Below are positions 37,886 through 47,444 of a stretch of 64,000 bases of DNA, piece by piece. The translations under genes were made by a program, and so were the position numbers. How positions within the stretch are numbered: the stretch's first letter is position 1; each line of letters starts with the position of its first letter. The notes beneath the pieces were generated by a model, which was not told where the DNA came from, ran no database searches, and worked only from the letters and a program-made list of their open reading frames with translations. Origin of the DNA: Polaromonas sp. C04 (GTDB taxonomy: Bacteria; Pseudomonadota; Gammaproteobacteria; Burkholderiales; Burkholderiaceae_C). Location: the NCBI RefSeq assembly GCF_002002705.1, contig NZ_MUNS01000037.1, positions 1 to 64,000 on the forward strand. Direction: 5' to 3'.

Positions 37886-39523
37886 CTATCCAGCACTTTG
37901 CAACGCCAGCCCCGCATGCTCGCGCAGCGGATGGAAATGAATCTTCGGAAAGCGCTCCTGCGCCAGCCGCACGTCGTAGGGCGAGGTGCACAGGTAGGCC
38001 AGCGTGTTGGCGGCGTCCCGCGCCATGCGGGCCGGGTAGGCGTTCACGAACTCGCGCAGCTCGGCGGGCGTGTCGGCGGTGATCCAGCGCGCGCCGGTGT
38101 ATTGGCAGCCCTCCAGCCGCACGTCGCAGTCGTACTCGCCCTTCAGGCGGTGTTGCACCACTTCGAACTGCAGCTGGCCCACGGCGCCGAGCAGCATGGG
38201 CCCGCCGATTTCGGGACGGAACACCTGGATCGCGCCTTCCTCGCCGAGCTGCGCCAGGCCCTGCTGCAGCTGCTTGGTGCGCAGCGGGTTCTTCAGGATC
38301 ACGGTCATGAACAGTTCGGGCGCGAAGAACGGCAGGCCGGTGAATTGCAGGCTGGCGCCATCGGTGATGGTGTCGCCGAGCTGCACGCCGCCGTGCGTGG
38401 TGAAGCCGATGATGTCGCCCGCATAGGCTTCATCGACCGCCTCACGCCGCTGCGACAGGAAGGTCACGACGCTGGTCGGGCGCAGCTCCTTGCCGGTGCG
38501 CTGAACGCGCAGCTTCATGCCGGGCGTGTACTTGCCCGAGGCCATGCGCACGAAGGCGATGCGGTCGCGGTGGTTCGCGTCCATGTTGGCCTGCACCTTG
38601 AACACCACGCCGGCAAAGTCCTTGTCCTCGGGCTGGATTTCCTTGATTACCGGCTGACGATTCACCAGCGTGGTGCTGGTGCGCGGCTGCGGCGGGGGCG
38701 CCAGATCCACCAGCGCGTCGAGCACTTCCATGACGCCGAAGTTGTTCACGCCGGAGCCGAAGAACACGGGGGTCTGTTTGCCCGCGAGGAAGGCTTCGCG
38801 GTCCCAGGCGGGCGAGGCGCCGGCGGCCAGCTCCATGCTCTGCTCGGCGGTTTCGAACTCGTGGCCGAAGCGCTGGAGCAGCGTGGCGCGGTCGCTCAGC
38901 GGGATCGTTTCGAAGTCCTGCGGCAGGCGTTCGCTGCCCGAGTCGAACACCGTCATGGTTTGTGTGCGCAGGTTCATGATGCCGCCGAAGCTCTTGCCCT
39001 GGCCCACCGGCCAGGTCATCGGCACGCAGGGCATGCCGAGTTCGCGCTCCACCTCGTCGAGGATGTCGAGCGGCTCACGCACCTCGCGGTCCATCTTGTT
39101 GACGAAGGTGATGATGGGCGTGTCGCGCTGGCGGCAGACCTCGATCAGGCGGCGCGTCTGCGCCTCCACGCCGTTCGCCGCGTCGATCACCATCAGCGCC
39201 GAATCGACGGCGGTGAGCACCCGGTAGGTGTCCTCCGAAAAGTCCTTGTGCCCGGGCGTGTCGAGCAGGTTGATCACATGGTCGCGGTACAGCATCTGCA
39301 TGACGGAGGAGGCCACCGAGATGCCGCGCTGCTTCTCGATCTCCATCCAGTCGGAGGTGGCGTGGCGCGAGGCCTTGCGCGCCTTCACCGAGCCGGCGAT
39401 CTGGATCGCGCCCGAGAACAGCAGCAGCTTTTCCGTCAGCGTGGTCTTGCCGGCGTCGGGGTGGGAGATGATGGCGAAAGTGCGGCGGCGCCGGGTTTCA
39501 TCGAGATAAGAGGCGTGCTGCAT
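37886..39523 (-). CDS. prfC: Peptide chain release factor 3
   Basis: A 545-residue translational GTPase that recycles RF1/RF2 from the ribosome. G1 is SHPDAGKTTL (20-29), G3 is LLDTPGHKDFSEDTYR, G4 is FVNKMDRE, and the RF3-specific switch segment MEIEKQRGISVASSVMQM is present. The length is that of the family. The start is the ATG at 39523. About 120 bp separate it from the P-type ATPase gene upstream on the same strand. Confidence 0.97.
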   Translation of the reverse strand: MQHASYLDETRRRRTFAIISHPDAGKTTLTEKLLLFSGAIQIAGSVKARKASRHATSDWMEIEKQRGISVASSVMQMLYRDHVINLLDTPGHKDFSEDTYRVLTAVDSALMVIDAANGVEAQTRRLIEVCRQRDTPIITFVNKMDREVREPLDILDEVERELGMPCVPMTWPVGQGKSFGGIMNLRTQTMTVFDSGSERLPQDFETIPLSDRATLLQRFGHEFETAEQSMELAAGASPAWDREAFLAGKQTPVFFGSGVNNFGVMEVLDALVDLAPPPQPRTSTTLVNRQPVIKEIQPEDKDFAGVVFKVQANMDANHRDRIAFVRMASGKYTPGMKLRVQRTGKELRPTSVVTFLSQRREAVDEAYAGDIIGFTTHGGVQLGDTITDGASLQFTGLPFFAPELFMTVILKNPLRTKQLQQGLAQLGEEGAIQVFRPEIGGPMLLGAVGQLQFEVVQHRLKGEYDCDVRLEGCQYTGARWITADTPAELREFVNAYPARMARDAANTLAYLCTSPYDVRLAQERFPKIHFHPLREHAGLALQSAG

Positions 39524-39644
39524 GCGGTCGATTTCTTGAATAGGTGCGGATAGGTGTAACGTGTGGCGCCATTTTCGCTTATGCCCAAACCAGCCCCAAA
39601 GCCGGCGTTTCCGTCAAGAGGCACTTGAAGGCCCATGAACGGCG

Positions 39645-41654
39645 TCAAGCGGCGCTGGTTTTGGCCTTCAGCAGCCGCAAGCCGTTCACGATCACCAGCA
39701 GTGTCGCGCCCACGTCGGCAAACACCGCCATCCACATCGTCGCACTGCCCGACAAGGCGAGAACAATGAAGACAGCCTTGATGCCGAGCGCCAGCGAAAT
39801 GTTCTGCATCAGCACGGTGTGGGTCTTGCGCGAGAGCCGGATGGCTTGCGGAATGCGGCGCAGATCGTCGTTCATGATGACCACGTCCGCGGCCTCCATG
39901 GCGGTGTCGCTGCCGGCTGCGCCCATCGCGAAGCCGATGTCGGATTGCGCCAGCGCAGGTGCGTCGTTGATGCCGTCGCCGGCCATGCCGGTGGCGCCGA
40001 AGCGTTGTTGCAGGGCCTGTATTTGCGCGAGCTTGTCCTGCGGCAACAGATGGCCGTGCGCTTCGTCGATCCCGGCCTGTACCGCGATGGTGCCGGCGGT
40101 CGCGCGGTTGTCGCCACTCAGCATGATCGTGGCGACGCCCATCGCCTTCAGTTCCGCGACGGCCTGGCGCGATGACGCCTTGATCGTGTCGGCGACCGCA
40201 AAGATCGCCACCACGGCATTCTCATCGGCCAGCAGCGTGACGGTGCGGCCCTGCCGTTCATGCACCTCGAGTGCCGCCTCGATCGCAGGGCTGCACTGCT
40301 GGCGCTCCTCGATCAACCGGTGATTGCCGAGCACATAGGTGTGGCCGTCGATGGCTCCTTGCGTGCCGCGGCCTGAGAGCGCGGTGAACCCGTCGATCTT
40401 GTGCATCCGGCAAGCCAACCCTTGCGCGATGGCCTTCGAGACGGGATGGTCGGAGCGCTCGGCCAGGCTCATGGCAATGCGTGCAATGCCGTCTTCATCG
40501 GCCCCCGGCTCAAGCGGGGCCCATTCGACCAGTCGGGGCCGGCCTTCGGTGACGGTGCCCGTCTTGTCCAGCGCCACAGCCTTCAGGAAGCGCATGCCTT
40601 CGAGGTAGCTGCCGCCCTTGATCAAAATGCCGCGCCGCGCCGCGGCCGCGAGCGCGCTGACCACGGTGACCGGCGTCGATATCACCAGCGCGCAGGGGCA
40701 GGCGACGACCAGGAGCACCAGCGCCTTGTAGATCGCTGCGAGCCAGGTCAGGCCCATCAGCCACGGCGTCAGCAGCGCGGTGGCCAGCGCCAGCACGAAC
40801 ACGGCCGGCGTGTAGATCGCCGCAAAACGATCGACCAGGCGCTGTGTCGGCGCACGCGTTGCCTGCGCCTGCTCGACGGCGTGGATGATGCGGGTGAGCA
40901 GGGTGTTGGCGGCCGCCGCCGTGACGCGGAACTGCAGCTCGCCGGTCTGGTTGATGGTGCCCGCGAAAACCATGTCGCCCACGGTGCGGTCCACGGGCAG
41001 GCTCTCTCCGGTGACCGGGGCCTGATTCACGGCGCTGCGGCCTGCGGTGATGATGCCGTCGAGCGGCACGCGCGCGCCGGGGCGGATACGGACGGTCGCG
41101 CCCAGCGCGACATCGGCGGCGCGCACGGCCACCCATCGCTGGTCCGCCTGCAGCACCTGCGCCTGTTCGGGCGCGAGCGCCACCAGGCTCTGGATGGCGT
41201 GGCGCGCGCGGCCGGCGGCGCGCGCCTCGATCAGCTCGGCAATGGCATACAGCGCCATGACCATGGCCGCTTCCGGCCACTGGCCGATGGCGAAGGCGCC
41301 TGTCACGGCCACGCTCATCAGCGCATTGATGCCCAGCCTGCCCCGGCGCAGCGCCGTGAGGCCGCTGGCATAGGTCTCGGCGCCCGCGAGCCAGATCGCG
41401 ACGGCCGCGATGGCCAGCCCGGCATATTTCAGCGCGGGGATACCACTGGCGAAGAAATGCAGCGCCTCCGCGCCGATCGCCAGCGCGAGTGCGGCACCCA
41501 GGCGCGCAATGCCCGTTGGCTGGTCGTGGTGGTGGTCATGCCCCGCGTGAGCGTCATGCGTCTCCTGCGGCGGGGGCGTTGGCGGTGCCCTGCCCCCGGT
41601 AGCGCAGCACCCGTCTGCGCTACCGGGGGCGGGGGTGTGTCTGGTTTCGGCCAT
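39645..41654 (-). CDS. cadA: Heavy-metal P-type ATPase (Cd/Zn/Pb exporter)
   Basis: A 669-residue P1B-ATPase. Actuator TGE is at 215-217, the transmembrane CPC metal site at 319-321, phosphorylated Asp363 in DKTGT, HP in SDHPVSKAI, and GDGINDAPAL near the C-terminus. There is no ferredoxin-like HMA domain; instead the first 50 residues hold CC and a His-rich stretch (HDAHAGHDHHHD) as a metal-binding tail. CPC without an HMA cysteine motif and the divergent CadR/PbrR-like regulator support Cd/Zn/Pb rather than copper. Confidence 0.95.
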   Translation of the reverse strand: MAETRHTPAPGSADGCCATGGRAPPTPPPQETHDAHAGHDHHHDQPTGIARLGAALALAIGAEALHFFASGIPALKYAGLAIAAVAIWLAGAETYASGLTALRRGRLGINALMSVAVTGAFAIGQWPEAAMVMALYAIAELIEARAAGRARHAIQSLVALAPEQAQVLQADQRWVAVRAADVALGATVRIRPGARVPLDGIITAGRSAVNQAPVTGESLPVDRTVGDMVFAGTINQTGELQFRVTAAAANTLLTRIIHAVEQAQATRAPTQRLVDRFAAIYTPAVFVLALATALLTPWLMGLTWLAAIYKALVLLVVACPCALVISTPVTVVSALAAAARRGILIKGGSYLEGMRFLKAVALDKTGTVTEGRPRLVEWAPLEPGADEDGIARIAMSLAERSDHPVSKAIAQGLACRMHKIDGFTALSGRGTQGAIDGHTYVLGNHRLIEERQQCSPAIEAALEVHERQGRTVTLLADENAVVAIFAVADTIKASSRQAVAELKAMGVATIMLSGDNRATAGTIAVQAGIDEAHGHLLPQDKLAQIQALQQRFGATGMAGDGINDAPALAQSDIGFAMGAAGSDTAMEAADVVIMNDDLRRIPQAIRLSRKTHTVLMQNISLALGIKAVFIVLALSGSATMWMAVFADVGATLLVIVNGLRLLKAKTSAA

Positions 41655-41678
41655 GGGGTGGTCTTCTCATCTGGCCTC

Positions 41679-41710
41679 TATTGAAAACCCTGTAGTAGGT
41701 ATAGAGTCAA
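41679..41710 (-). promoter_or_regulatory. MerR-type promoter/operator of cadA
   Basis: Reading toward cadA: TTGACT (41710-41705), a 20-bp spacer, then TCAATA (41684-41679). The long spacer contains an imperfect dyad (41687-41707, ACCCTGTA...TATAGAGT), the classical arrangement that a metal-bound MerR-family activator untwists. The regulator gene starts 33 bp away on the other strand. Confidence 0.8.
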
Positions 41711-41743
41711 GCAGTCTCAAAATGGCATTGAGAGGAGCTGCCT

Positions 41744-42190
41744 ATGAAGATCGGCGAACTGGCCCGGGCGACGCTCACCCCGCTGGAGACCATCCGCTTT
41801 TACGAACGTGAAGGCCTGCTACCCGACGCGGGCCGCACTGATGGCAACTACCGTATCTACGGCCAGCAGCATGTCGAGCGGCTGACCTTTATCCGCCACT
41901 GCCGCACGCTCGATATGGCGCTCGGCGAGATTCGCGCGCTGTTGCGCTTCAAGGCCTCGCCGCAGGAGAACTGCGCGGCAGTCAACGAACTGCTCGATGA
42001 CCATATCGGCCATGTGGCGCAGCGCATCCGCGAACTGCGCGCCCTGGAAAAGCAGTTGAAGGTGCTGCGCCAGCAATGCAGCGAGGCCAACGCAGCCGCC
42101 GACTGCGGCATTCTCAAGGGGCTGTCGGGCGTCATGGTGGCCGACCGCTCCCCGCCGAAGAGCCGCAAGCATGTGCAGGGCACGCATTAG
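41744..42190 (+). CDS. cadR: MerR-family metal-responsive regulator (CadR/PbrR type)
   Basis: A 148-residue dimeric activator. The N-terminal winged HTH is MKIGELARATLTPLETIRFYEREGLL. The metal-site cysteines are Cys77 at the start of the dimerisation helix and Cys112/Cys121 near the C-terminus (QQCSEANAAADCGILKGL), the three-cysteine pattern of CadR/PbrR. The C-terminus lacks the His-rich tail of some CadR proteins. It is divergent from cadA with the 20-bp-spacer operator between them. Cd, Pb and Zn cannot be told apart from sequence. Confidence 0.92.
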   Translation: MKIGELARATLTPLETIRFYEREGLLPDAGRTDGNYRIYGQQHVERLTFIRHCRTLDMALGEIRALLRFKASPQENCAAVNELLDDHIGHVAQRIRELRALEKQLKVLRQQCSEANAAADCGILKGLSGVMVADRSPPKSRKHVQGTH

Positions 42191-42275
42191 GGGCGGCCTT
42201 TGCGGCGGCTCACCGGCTTGCCGGACCAGGGCGTAGCGATAATGTTCAGGGCGTCCCCTCTCATTCTTTAGACCC

Positions 42276-42782
42276 ATGCCCACCACTACCCTGCAGCCGC
42301 GTTCCCGTCAGATGCAACTCCTGGGGCTCGTCGCCTGGCTCGTCCTCTCGTTTGTGGCGGCCGGTGTTGGCGCCATTGCATCGGTCGAGGCGGCATCGTT
42401 CTACGCGCAACTCATGCAGCCGTCGTGGGCGCCGCCGGCGTCCGTCTTCGGGCCAGTCTGGTCCGTCCTCTACGCACTCATGGGCGTGGCCGCATGGCTG
42501 GTGTGGCGCGAGCGGGCGGCAACGCGAGAGGCGCTCACGCTGTTTGTCGCGCAACTGGCCGCCAATGCACTGTGGTCGTGGCTTTTCTTCGCCTGGCACC
42601 AGGGGGCGCTGGCGTCCGCAGAGGTGCTGGTGTTGCTGCTGCTCATCGCCGCCACCGTCGTCGCGTTCTGGCGCATCCGCCGCCTGGCCGCGGTGCTTAT
42701 GCTGCCGTACCTGGTGTGGGTGTCTTTTGCATCGGCGCTGACCTGGTCCATCTGGCAAAGCAACCCCGGGCTTCTCCAGTGA
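42276..42782 (+). CDS. tspO: TspO/MBR-family tryptophan-rich sensory protein
   Basis: A 168-residue inner-membrane protein with five helices and the family motifs SFYAQLMQPSWAPPASVFGPVWSVLYALMGVAAWLVW and ANALWSWLFFAWHQ. TspO proteins bind porphyrins and related ligands. The gene stands alone between cadR and the riboswitch of ahcY. Confidence 0.95.
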   Translation: MPTTTLQPRSRQMQLLGLVAWLVLSFVAAGVGAIASVEAASFYAQLMQPSWAPPASVFGPVWSVLYALMGVAAWLVWRERAATREALTLFVAQLAANALWSWLFFAWHQGALASAEVLVLLLLIAATVVAFWRIRRLAAVLMLPYLVWVSFASALTWSIWQSNPGLLQ

Positions 42783-42832
42783 GTCCTGTCGCGGCCAGGG
42801 TCCATCCCGACCCCGCCCTCTGAACTTCACGG

Positions 42833-42838
42833 TAAAAT
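42833..42838 (+). promoter_or_regulatory. Probable -10 element of the ahcY operon
   Basis: TAAAAT placed about 7 nt before the riboswitch aptamer, so transcription would start right at its 5' end. No clear -35 hexamer is present upstream. Confidence 0.55.
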
Positions 42839-42845
42839 ACGCCAC

Positions 42846-42960
42846 TTCCGAGGAGCGTTGCAGTTCACACCATGTGGACGAGGCTCGGACAGCATGGCTT
42901 GCCAAACCCGGCGCGCCGTGCATCAACCGCGCTCACCCACGGGTCTGTGCGGTGAGTTTT
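42846..42960 (+). promoter_or_regulatory. S-adenosylhomocysteine (SAH) riboswitch
   Basis: The aptamer shows the consensus SAH-riboswitch blocks in order: CCGAGGAGCG at 42848, AGGCTCGG closing the first stem (about 42890-42897), and the 3' block AACCGCGCTCACC ending at about 42937, whose GCGCTC can pair with the 5' GAGCG. The expression platform is visible: CTCACC (42932-42937) can instead pair with GGTGAG (42951-42956), followed by TTTT, forming a terminator-like stem. SAH binding would keep the 3' block in the aptamer and permit read-through into ahcY (an ON switch), consistent with what is known of the class. Confidence 0.9.
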
Positions 42961-43004
42961 CCCCCGCAGCCCGTGGTTGTTCAAATTCATTTTTGGAGTT
43001 AACC

Positions 43005-44438
<1,434 letters not shown>

Positions 44439-44442
44439 ACGC

Positions 44443-45234
44443 ATGCGCGCCGACCAGTTGCTGCAGGGACGCGGCCTTGCCACGTCGCGTTCGCAGGCCC
44501 AGCGCCTGATCTCGGCGGGCGTGCGCTGGCAGCCCGCCATGACGCACGCCGCGGCCTGGAAAACCATCGCCAAAAACAGCGACGACGTGCCGGCGGACGC
44601 GCGCATTGAATTGCTCGATGCCGCCGAGGCGCGCTATGTGTCGCGCGGCGGCCTCAAGCTGGAGGGCGCGCTGCGCCAGAGCGGTTTGAGCGTGGCCGGC
44701 AAGCGCTGCCTGGACGTGGGCCAGTCGACCGGGGGCTTCACCGATTGCCTGCTGCAGCATGGCGCGGCCCGCGTGGTCGGCGTGGACGTGGGCCATGGCC
44801 AGCTGCACCCGGCCATGCGCGGCGACGCGCGCGTGCTCTGCATCGAGGGCGTCAACGCCCGCGCCCTGGATGCTACTGATTTAATAGCTGATAGCGAAGA
44901 TGAGACGGGGGCTACAGCTTCATTTGATGAAAACTTTGAGGTGATTGTGGGCGACCTGTCGTTCATCTCGCTCACGCTGGTGTTGCCGGCGCTGGTGCCC
45001 CTGCTGGCGTCGCAGGACGCGCTTCTGATGCTGGTCAAGCCGCAGTTCGAGCTGCAGCCGGGGCAGGTCGGCAAGGGCGGCATCGTCAGGGACGCCACGC
45101 TCTACACCCTGGTCGAGCAGCGCATTCGCGAGAGTCTGGCGTCCCTGCAGATGCAGGTGCTGGGCTGGTATGACAGCGCCATCACCGGCGGCGACGGCAA
45201 CCGCGAGTTTTTTGTTTACGCCACCAAACCATGA
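44443..45234 (+). CDS. tlyA: TlyA-family rRNA 2'-O-methyltransferase (hemolysin-A-like)
   Basis: A 263-residue protein with an N-terminal S4 RNA-binding domain (MRADQLLQGRGLATSRSQAQRLISAG) and a FtsJ-like AdoMet methyltransferase fold (CLDVGQSTGGFTDCLLQHGAARVVGVDVGHGQL; VKPQFELQPGQVGKGGIV). It is expected to methylate rRNA cytidines and would itself make SAH. It sits 4 nt after ahcY and overlaps metF by 4 nt. A dispersed repeat copy adds about 20 residues (ATDLIADSEDETGATASFDE) between the AdoMet site and the IVGDLSFISL strand. Confidence 0.92.
   Translation: MRADQLLQGRGLATSRSQAQRLISAGVRWQPAMTHAAAWKTIAKNSDDVPADARIELLDAAEARYVSRGGLKLEGALRQSGLSVAGKRCLDVGQSTGGFTDCLLQHGAARVVGVDVGHGQLHPAMRGDARVLCIEGVNARALDATDLIADSEDETGATASFDENFEVIVGDLSFISLTLVLPALVPLLASQDALLMLVKPQFELQPGQVGKGGIVRDATLYTLVEQRIRESLASLQMQVLGWYDSAITGGDGNREFFVYATKP
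44872..44930 (+). repeat. Dispersed TAGC-N20-GGGCT element, copy 7 inside tlyA
   Basis: CTACTGATTTAATAGC, exactly 20 nt, GGGCTACAGC, then TTTGATGA. Read in frame it inserts an acidic loop into TlyA. Confidence 0.85.
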
Positions 45235-46070
45235 ACCCTCCTTCCACCCTACCGGTCAGTTTTGAATTCTTTCCACCGAAAACGCCCGAGGGCGTCGAGA
45301 AGCTGCGTGTGGTGCGCCAGGCCCTGTATGCGCAAAAGCCCGAGTTTTGCTCGGTGACTTACGGTGCGGGCGGCTCCACGCACGAAGGCACTTTTGCCAC
45401 GGTGCGCGACATCCTGGCCGAAGGCGTAGCCGCCGCCTCGCATTTTTCCTGTATCGGCGCGACCCGCGCCTCGGTGCGTGAGCAACTGGGTCAGCTCCGG
45501 GCCATGAAGGTGAATCGGCTGGTGGCCTTGCGCGGCGACCTGCCCAGCGGCTACGGCGCCGGCAGCGAGTTCCACCATGCCAGCGACCTGGTGGCCTTTA
45601 TCCGCGCCGAGACGGGCGACCACTTTCACATCGAGGTCGCCGCCTACCCCGAGATGCACCCGCAGGCCAAGTCGCCGCAGGCGGACCTGCAGGCCTTCGC
45701 CACCAAGGTCAAGGCCGGCGCCGACTCGGCCATCACGCAGTACTTCTACAGCGCCTCGGCCTACCTGCGCTTCATGGACGAGACGCGCAAGCTCGGCGTC
45801 GATGTGCCGGTGGTGCCCGGCATCATGCCGATCACCAGCTCCACGCAGCTGATGCGCTTTTCCGATGCCTGCGGCGCCGAAATCCCGCGCTGGATTCGCC
45901 TGCGCCTGCAAAGCTTTGGCGACGACACGGCGAGCATCCGCGCCTTTGGCCTGGACGTGGTGACCGACCTGTGCATGCTGCTGCGCGGTGCCGGCGTGCC
46001 GGGGCTGCACTTCTACACGATGAACCAGTCGGTCGCCACGCTGGAAATCTGCCGCCGGCTGGGGTTATGA
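45231..46070 (+). CDS. metF: 5,10-methylenetetrahydrofolate reductase
   Basis: A 279-residue flavin TIM-barrel enzyme producing 5-methyl-THF for methionine synthesis. Motifs: SFEFFPPKTPEG at the start, SVTYGAGGSTHEGTF, RGDLP, QYFYSASAYLRFMD and VVPGIMPITS. Its start overlaps the tlyA stop (ATGA). Placement under the SAH riboswitch couples methyl-group supply to SAH removal. Confidence 0.97.
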   Translation: MNPPSTLPVSFEFFPPKTPEGVEKLRVVRQALYAQKPEFCSVTYGAGGSTHEGTFATVRDILAEGVAAASHFSCIGATRASVREQLGQLRAMKVNRLVALRGDLPSGYGAGSEFHHASDLVAFIRAETGDHFHIEVAAYPEMHPQAKSPQADLQAFATKVKAGADSAITQYFYSASAYLRFMDETRKLGVDVPVVPGIMPITSSTQLMRFSDACGAEIPRWIRLRLQSFGDDTASIRAFGLDVVTDLCMLLRGAGVPGLHFYTMNQSVATLEICRRLGL

Positions 46071-46089
46071 GCTTGTAACTTTTTGGTCG

Positions 46090-46118
46090 TCGACAGCGGG
46101 TCGATCACGGTCTAGGAT
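46090..46118 (+). promoter_or_regulatory. Candidate promoter of metY
   Basis: TCGACA (46090-46095), 17-bp spacer, TAGGAT (46113-46118), ending 24 nt before the metY ATG. It is a near-consensus arrangement, so metY probably has its own start rather than depending only on the riboswitch operon. Confidence 0.55.
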
Positions 46119-46142
46119 GGTCGACTTTTGTGGAGCAAAAAC

Positions 46143-47420
46143 ATGAAGATTGAAACCCTCGCCGTGCACGCGGGCTACAGCCCCGATCCCACCACCAAGT
46201 CGGTGGCGGTGCCGATCTACCAGACCGTGGCCTACGCGTTCGACGACACGCAGCACGGCGCCGACCTGTTCGACCTCAAGGTGGCGGGCAATATCTACAC
46301 CCGCATCATGAATCCGACCACGGCGGTGCTCGAAGCGCGCGTGGCGGCGCTGGAGGGCGGCGTGGGCGCGCTCGCGGTGGCCTCCGGCATGACGGCCGTC
46401 TCCTATTCGATCCAGACCATTACCGCATCCGGCGACAACATCGTGTCGGCTTCTACTTTGTACGGCGGCTCCTACAACCTGTTCGCCCACACCTTTCCGC
46501 AAATGGGCATCGAGGTGCGTTTTGCCGACTACCGTGATCCGGCCTCGTTTGCCAAGCTGATCGACGCCCGCACCAAGGCGATCTTTTGCGAGTCCATTGG
46601 CAACCCGCTGGGCAACGTGACCGACCTGGCCGCGCTGGCCAGGGTCGCGCACGACCACGGCGTCCCGCTGATCGTCGACAACACCGTGCCCAGCCCGTAC
46701 CTGTGCCGTCCGTTCGAGCATGGAGCCGACATCGTGGTGCATGCGCTGACCAAGTACCTGGGCGGCCATGGCACCAGCCTGGGCGGCGCGATCGTCGACT
46801 CGGGCAAGTTCCCGTGGGCCGAGCACAAGGAACGCTTCAAGCGCCTGAACGAGCCCGACGTGAGCTACCACGGCGTGGTCTACACCGAGGCCTTCGGCCC
46901 GGCCGCCTACATCGGCCGCGCGCGCGTGGTGCCGCTGCGCAACCTGGGCGGCGCGCTGAGCCCGATGAACGCGTTCCAGATCCTGCAGGGCATCGAGACG
47001 CTGCCGCTGCGCATGGACCGCATCTGCGAGAACAGCCTGCGCATTGCGCAGCATCTGCAGGCGCATCCCAAGGTGGCCACGGTGAACTACGCCGGCCTGC
47101 CCGAGCACCCCGACCATGCGCTGGTCAAGAAGCTCATGGGTGGGCGCGCCTCGGGCATCATCAGCTTTGGCCTGAAGGCGCCCGACGCCCGCGCGGCCGG
47201 CGCCCGTTTTCAGGACGCGCTCAAGCTGTTTCTGCGACTGGTGAATATCGGCGACGCCAAATCGCTGGCCTGCCATCCGGCCTCGACCACGCACCGCCAG
47301 CTCGATCCGCAGGAACTGGCCAAGGCCGGTGTTTCGGAAAACATGGTGCGCCTGTCGGTCGGCATCGAGCATATCGACGATCTGCTGGAAGACCTGGACC
47401 AGGCGCTGGCCGCGGTCTGA
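46143..47420 (+). CDS. metY: O-acetylhomoserine sulfhydrylase (aminocarboxypropyltransferase)
   Basis: A 425-residue PLP enzyme of the Cys/Met metabolism family that makes homocysteine from O-acetylhomoserine and sulfide. The PLP lysine is Lys204 in HALTKYLGGHG. The N-terminus KIETLAVHAGYSPDPTTKSVAVPIYQTVAY and the C-terminal CHPASTTHRQL are typical of MetY. The ATG at 46143 has a GGAGC site. Together with ahcY and metF it forms a methionine/homocysteine block. Confidence 0.95.
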   Translation: MKIETLAVHAGYSPDPTTKSVAVPIYQTVAYAFDDTQHGADLFDLKVAGNIYTRIMNPTTAVLEARVAALEGGVGALAVASGMTAVSYSIQTITASGDNIVSASTLYGGSYNLFAHTFPQMGIEVRFADYRDPASFAKLIDARTKAIFCESIGNPLGNVTDLAALARVAHDHGVPLIVDNTVPSPYLCRPFEHGADIVVHALTKYLGGHGTSLGGAIVDSGKFPWAEHKERFKRLNEPDVSYHGVVYTEAFGPAAYIGRARVVPLRNLGGALSPMNAFQILQGIETLPLRMDRICENSLRIAQHLQAHPKVATVNYAGLPEHPDHALVKKLMGGRASGIISFGLKAPDARAAGARFQDALKLFLRLVNIGDAKSLACHPASTTHRQLDPQELAKAGVSENMVRLSVGIEHIDDLLEDLDQALAAV

Positions 47421-47444
47421 AGCAGCGCAGGAACTCGCCGGCCG

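Noticed and set aside
42858-43004. N-terminal extension of AhcY by 49 residues
   Set aside because: The in-frame extension runs through the SAH riboswitch, and the conserved N-terminus and ribosome-binding site point to the ATG at 43005.
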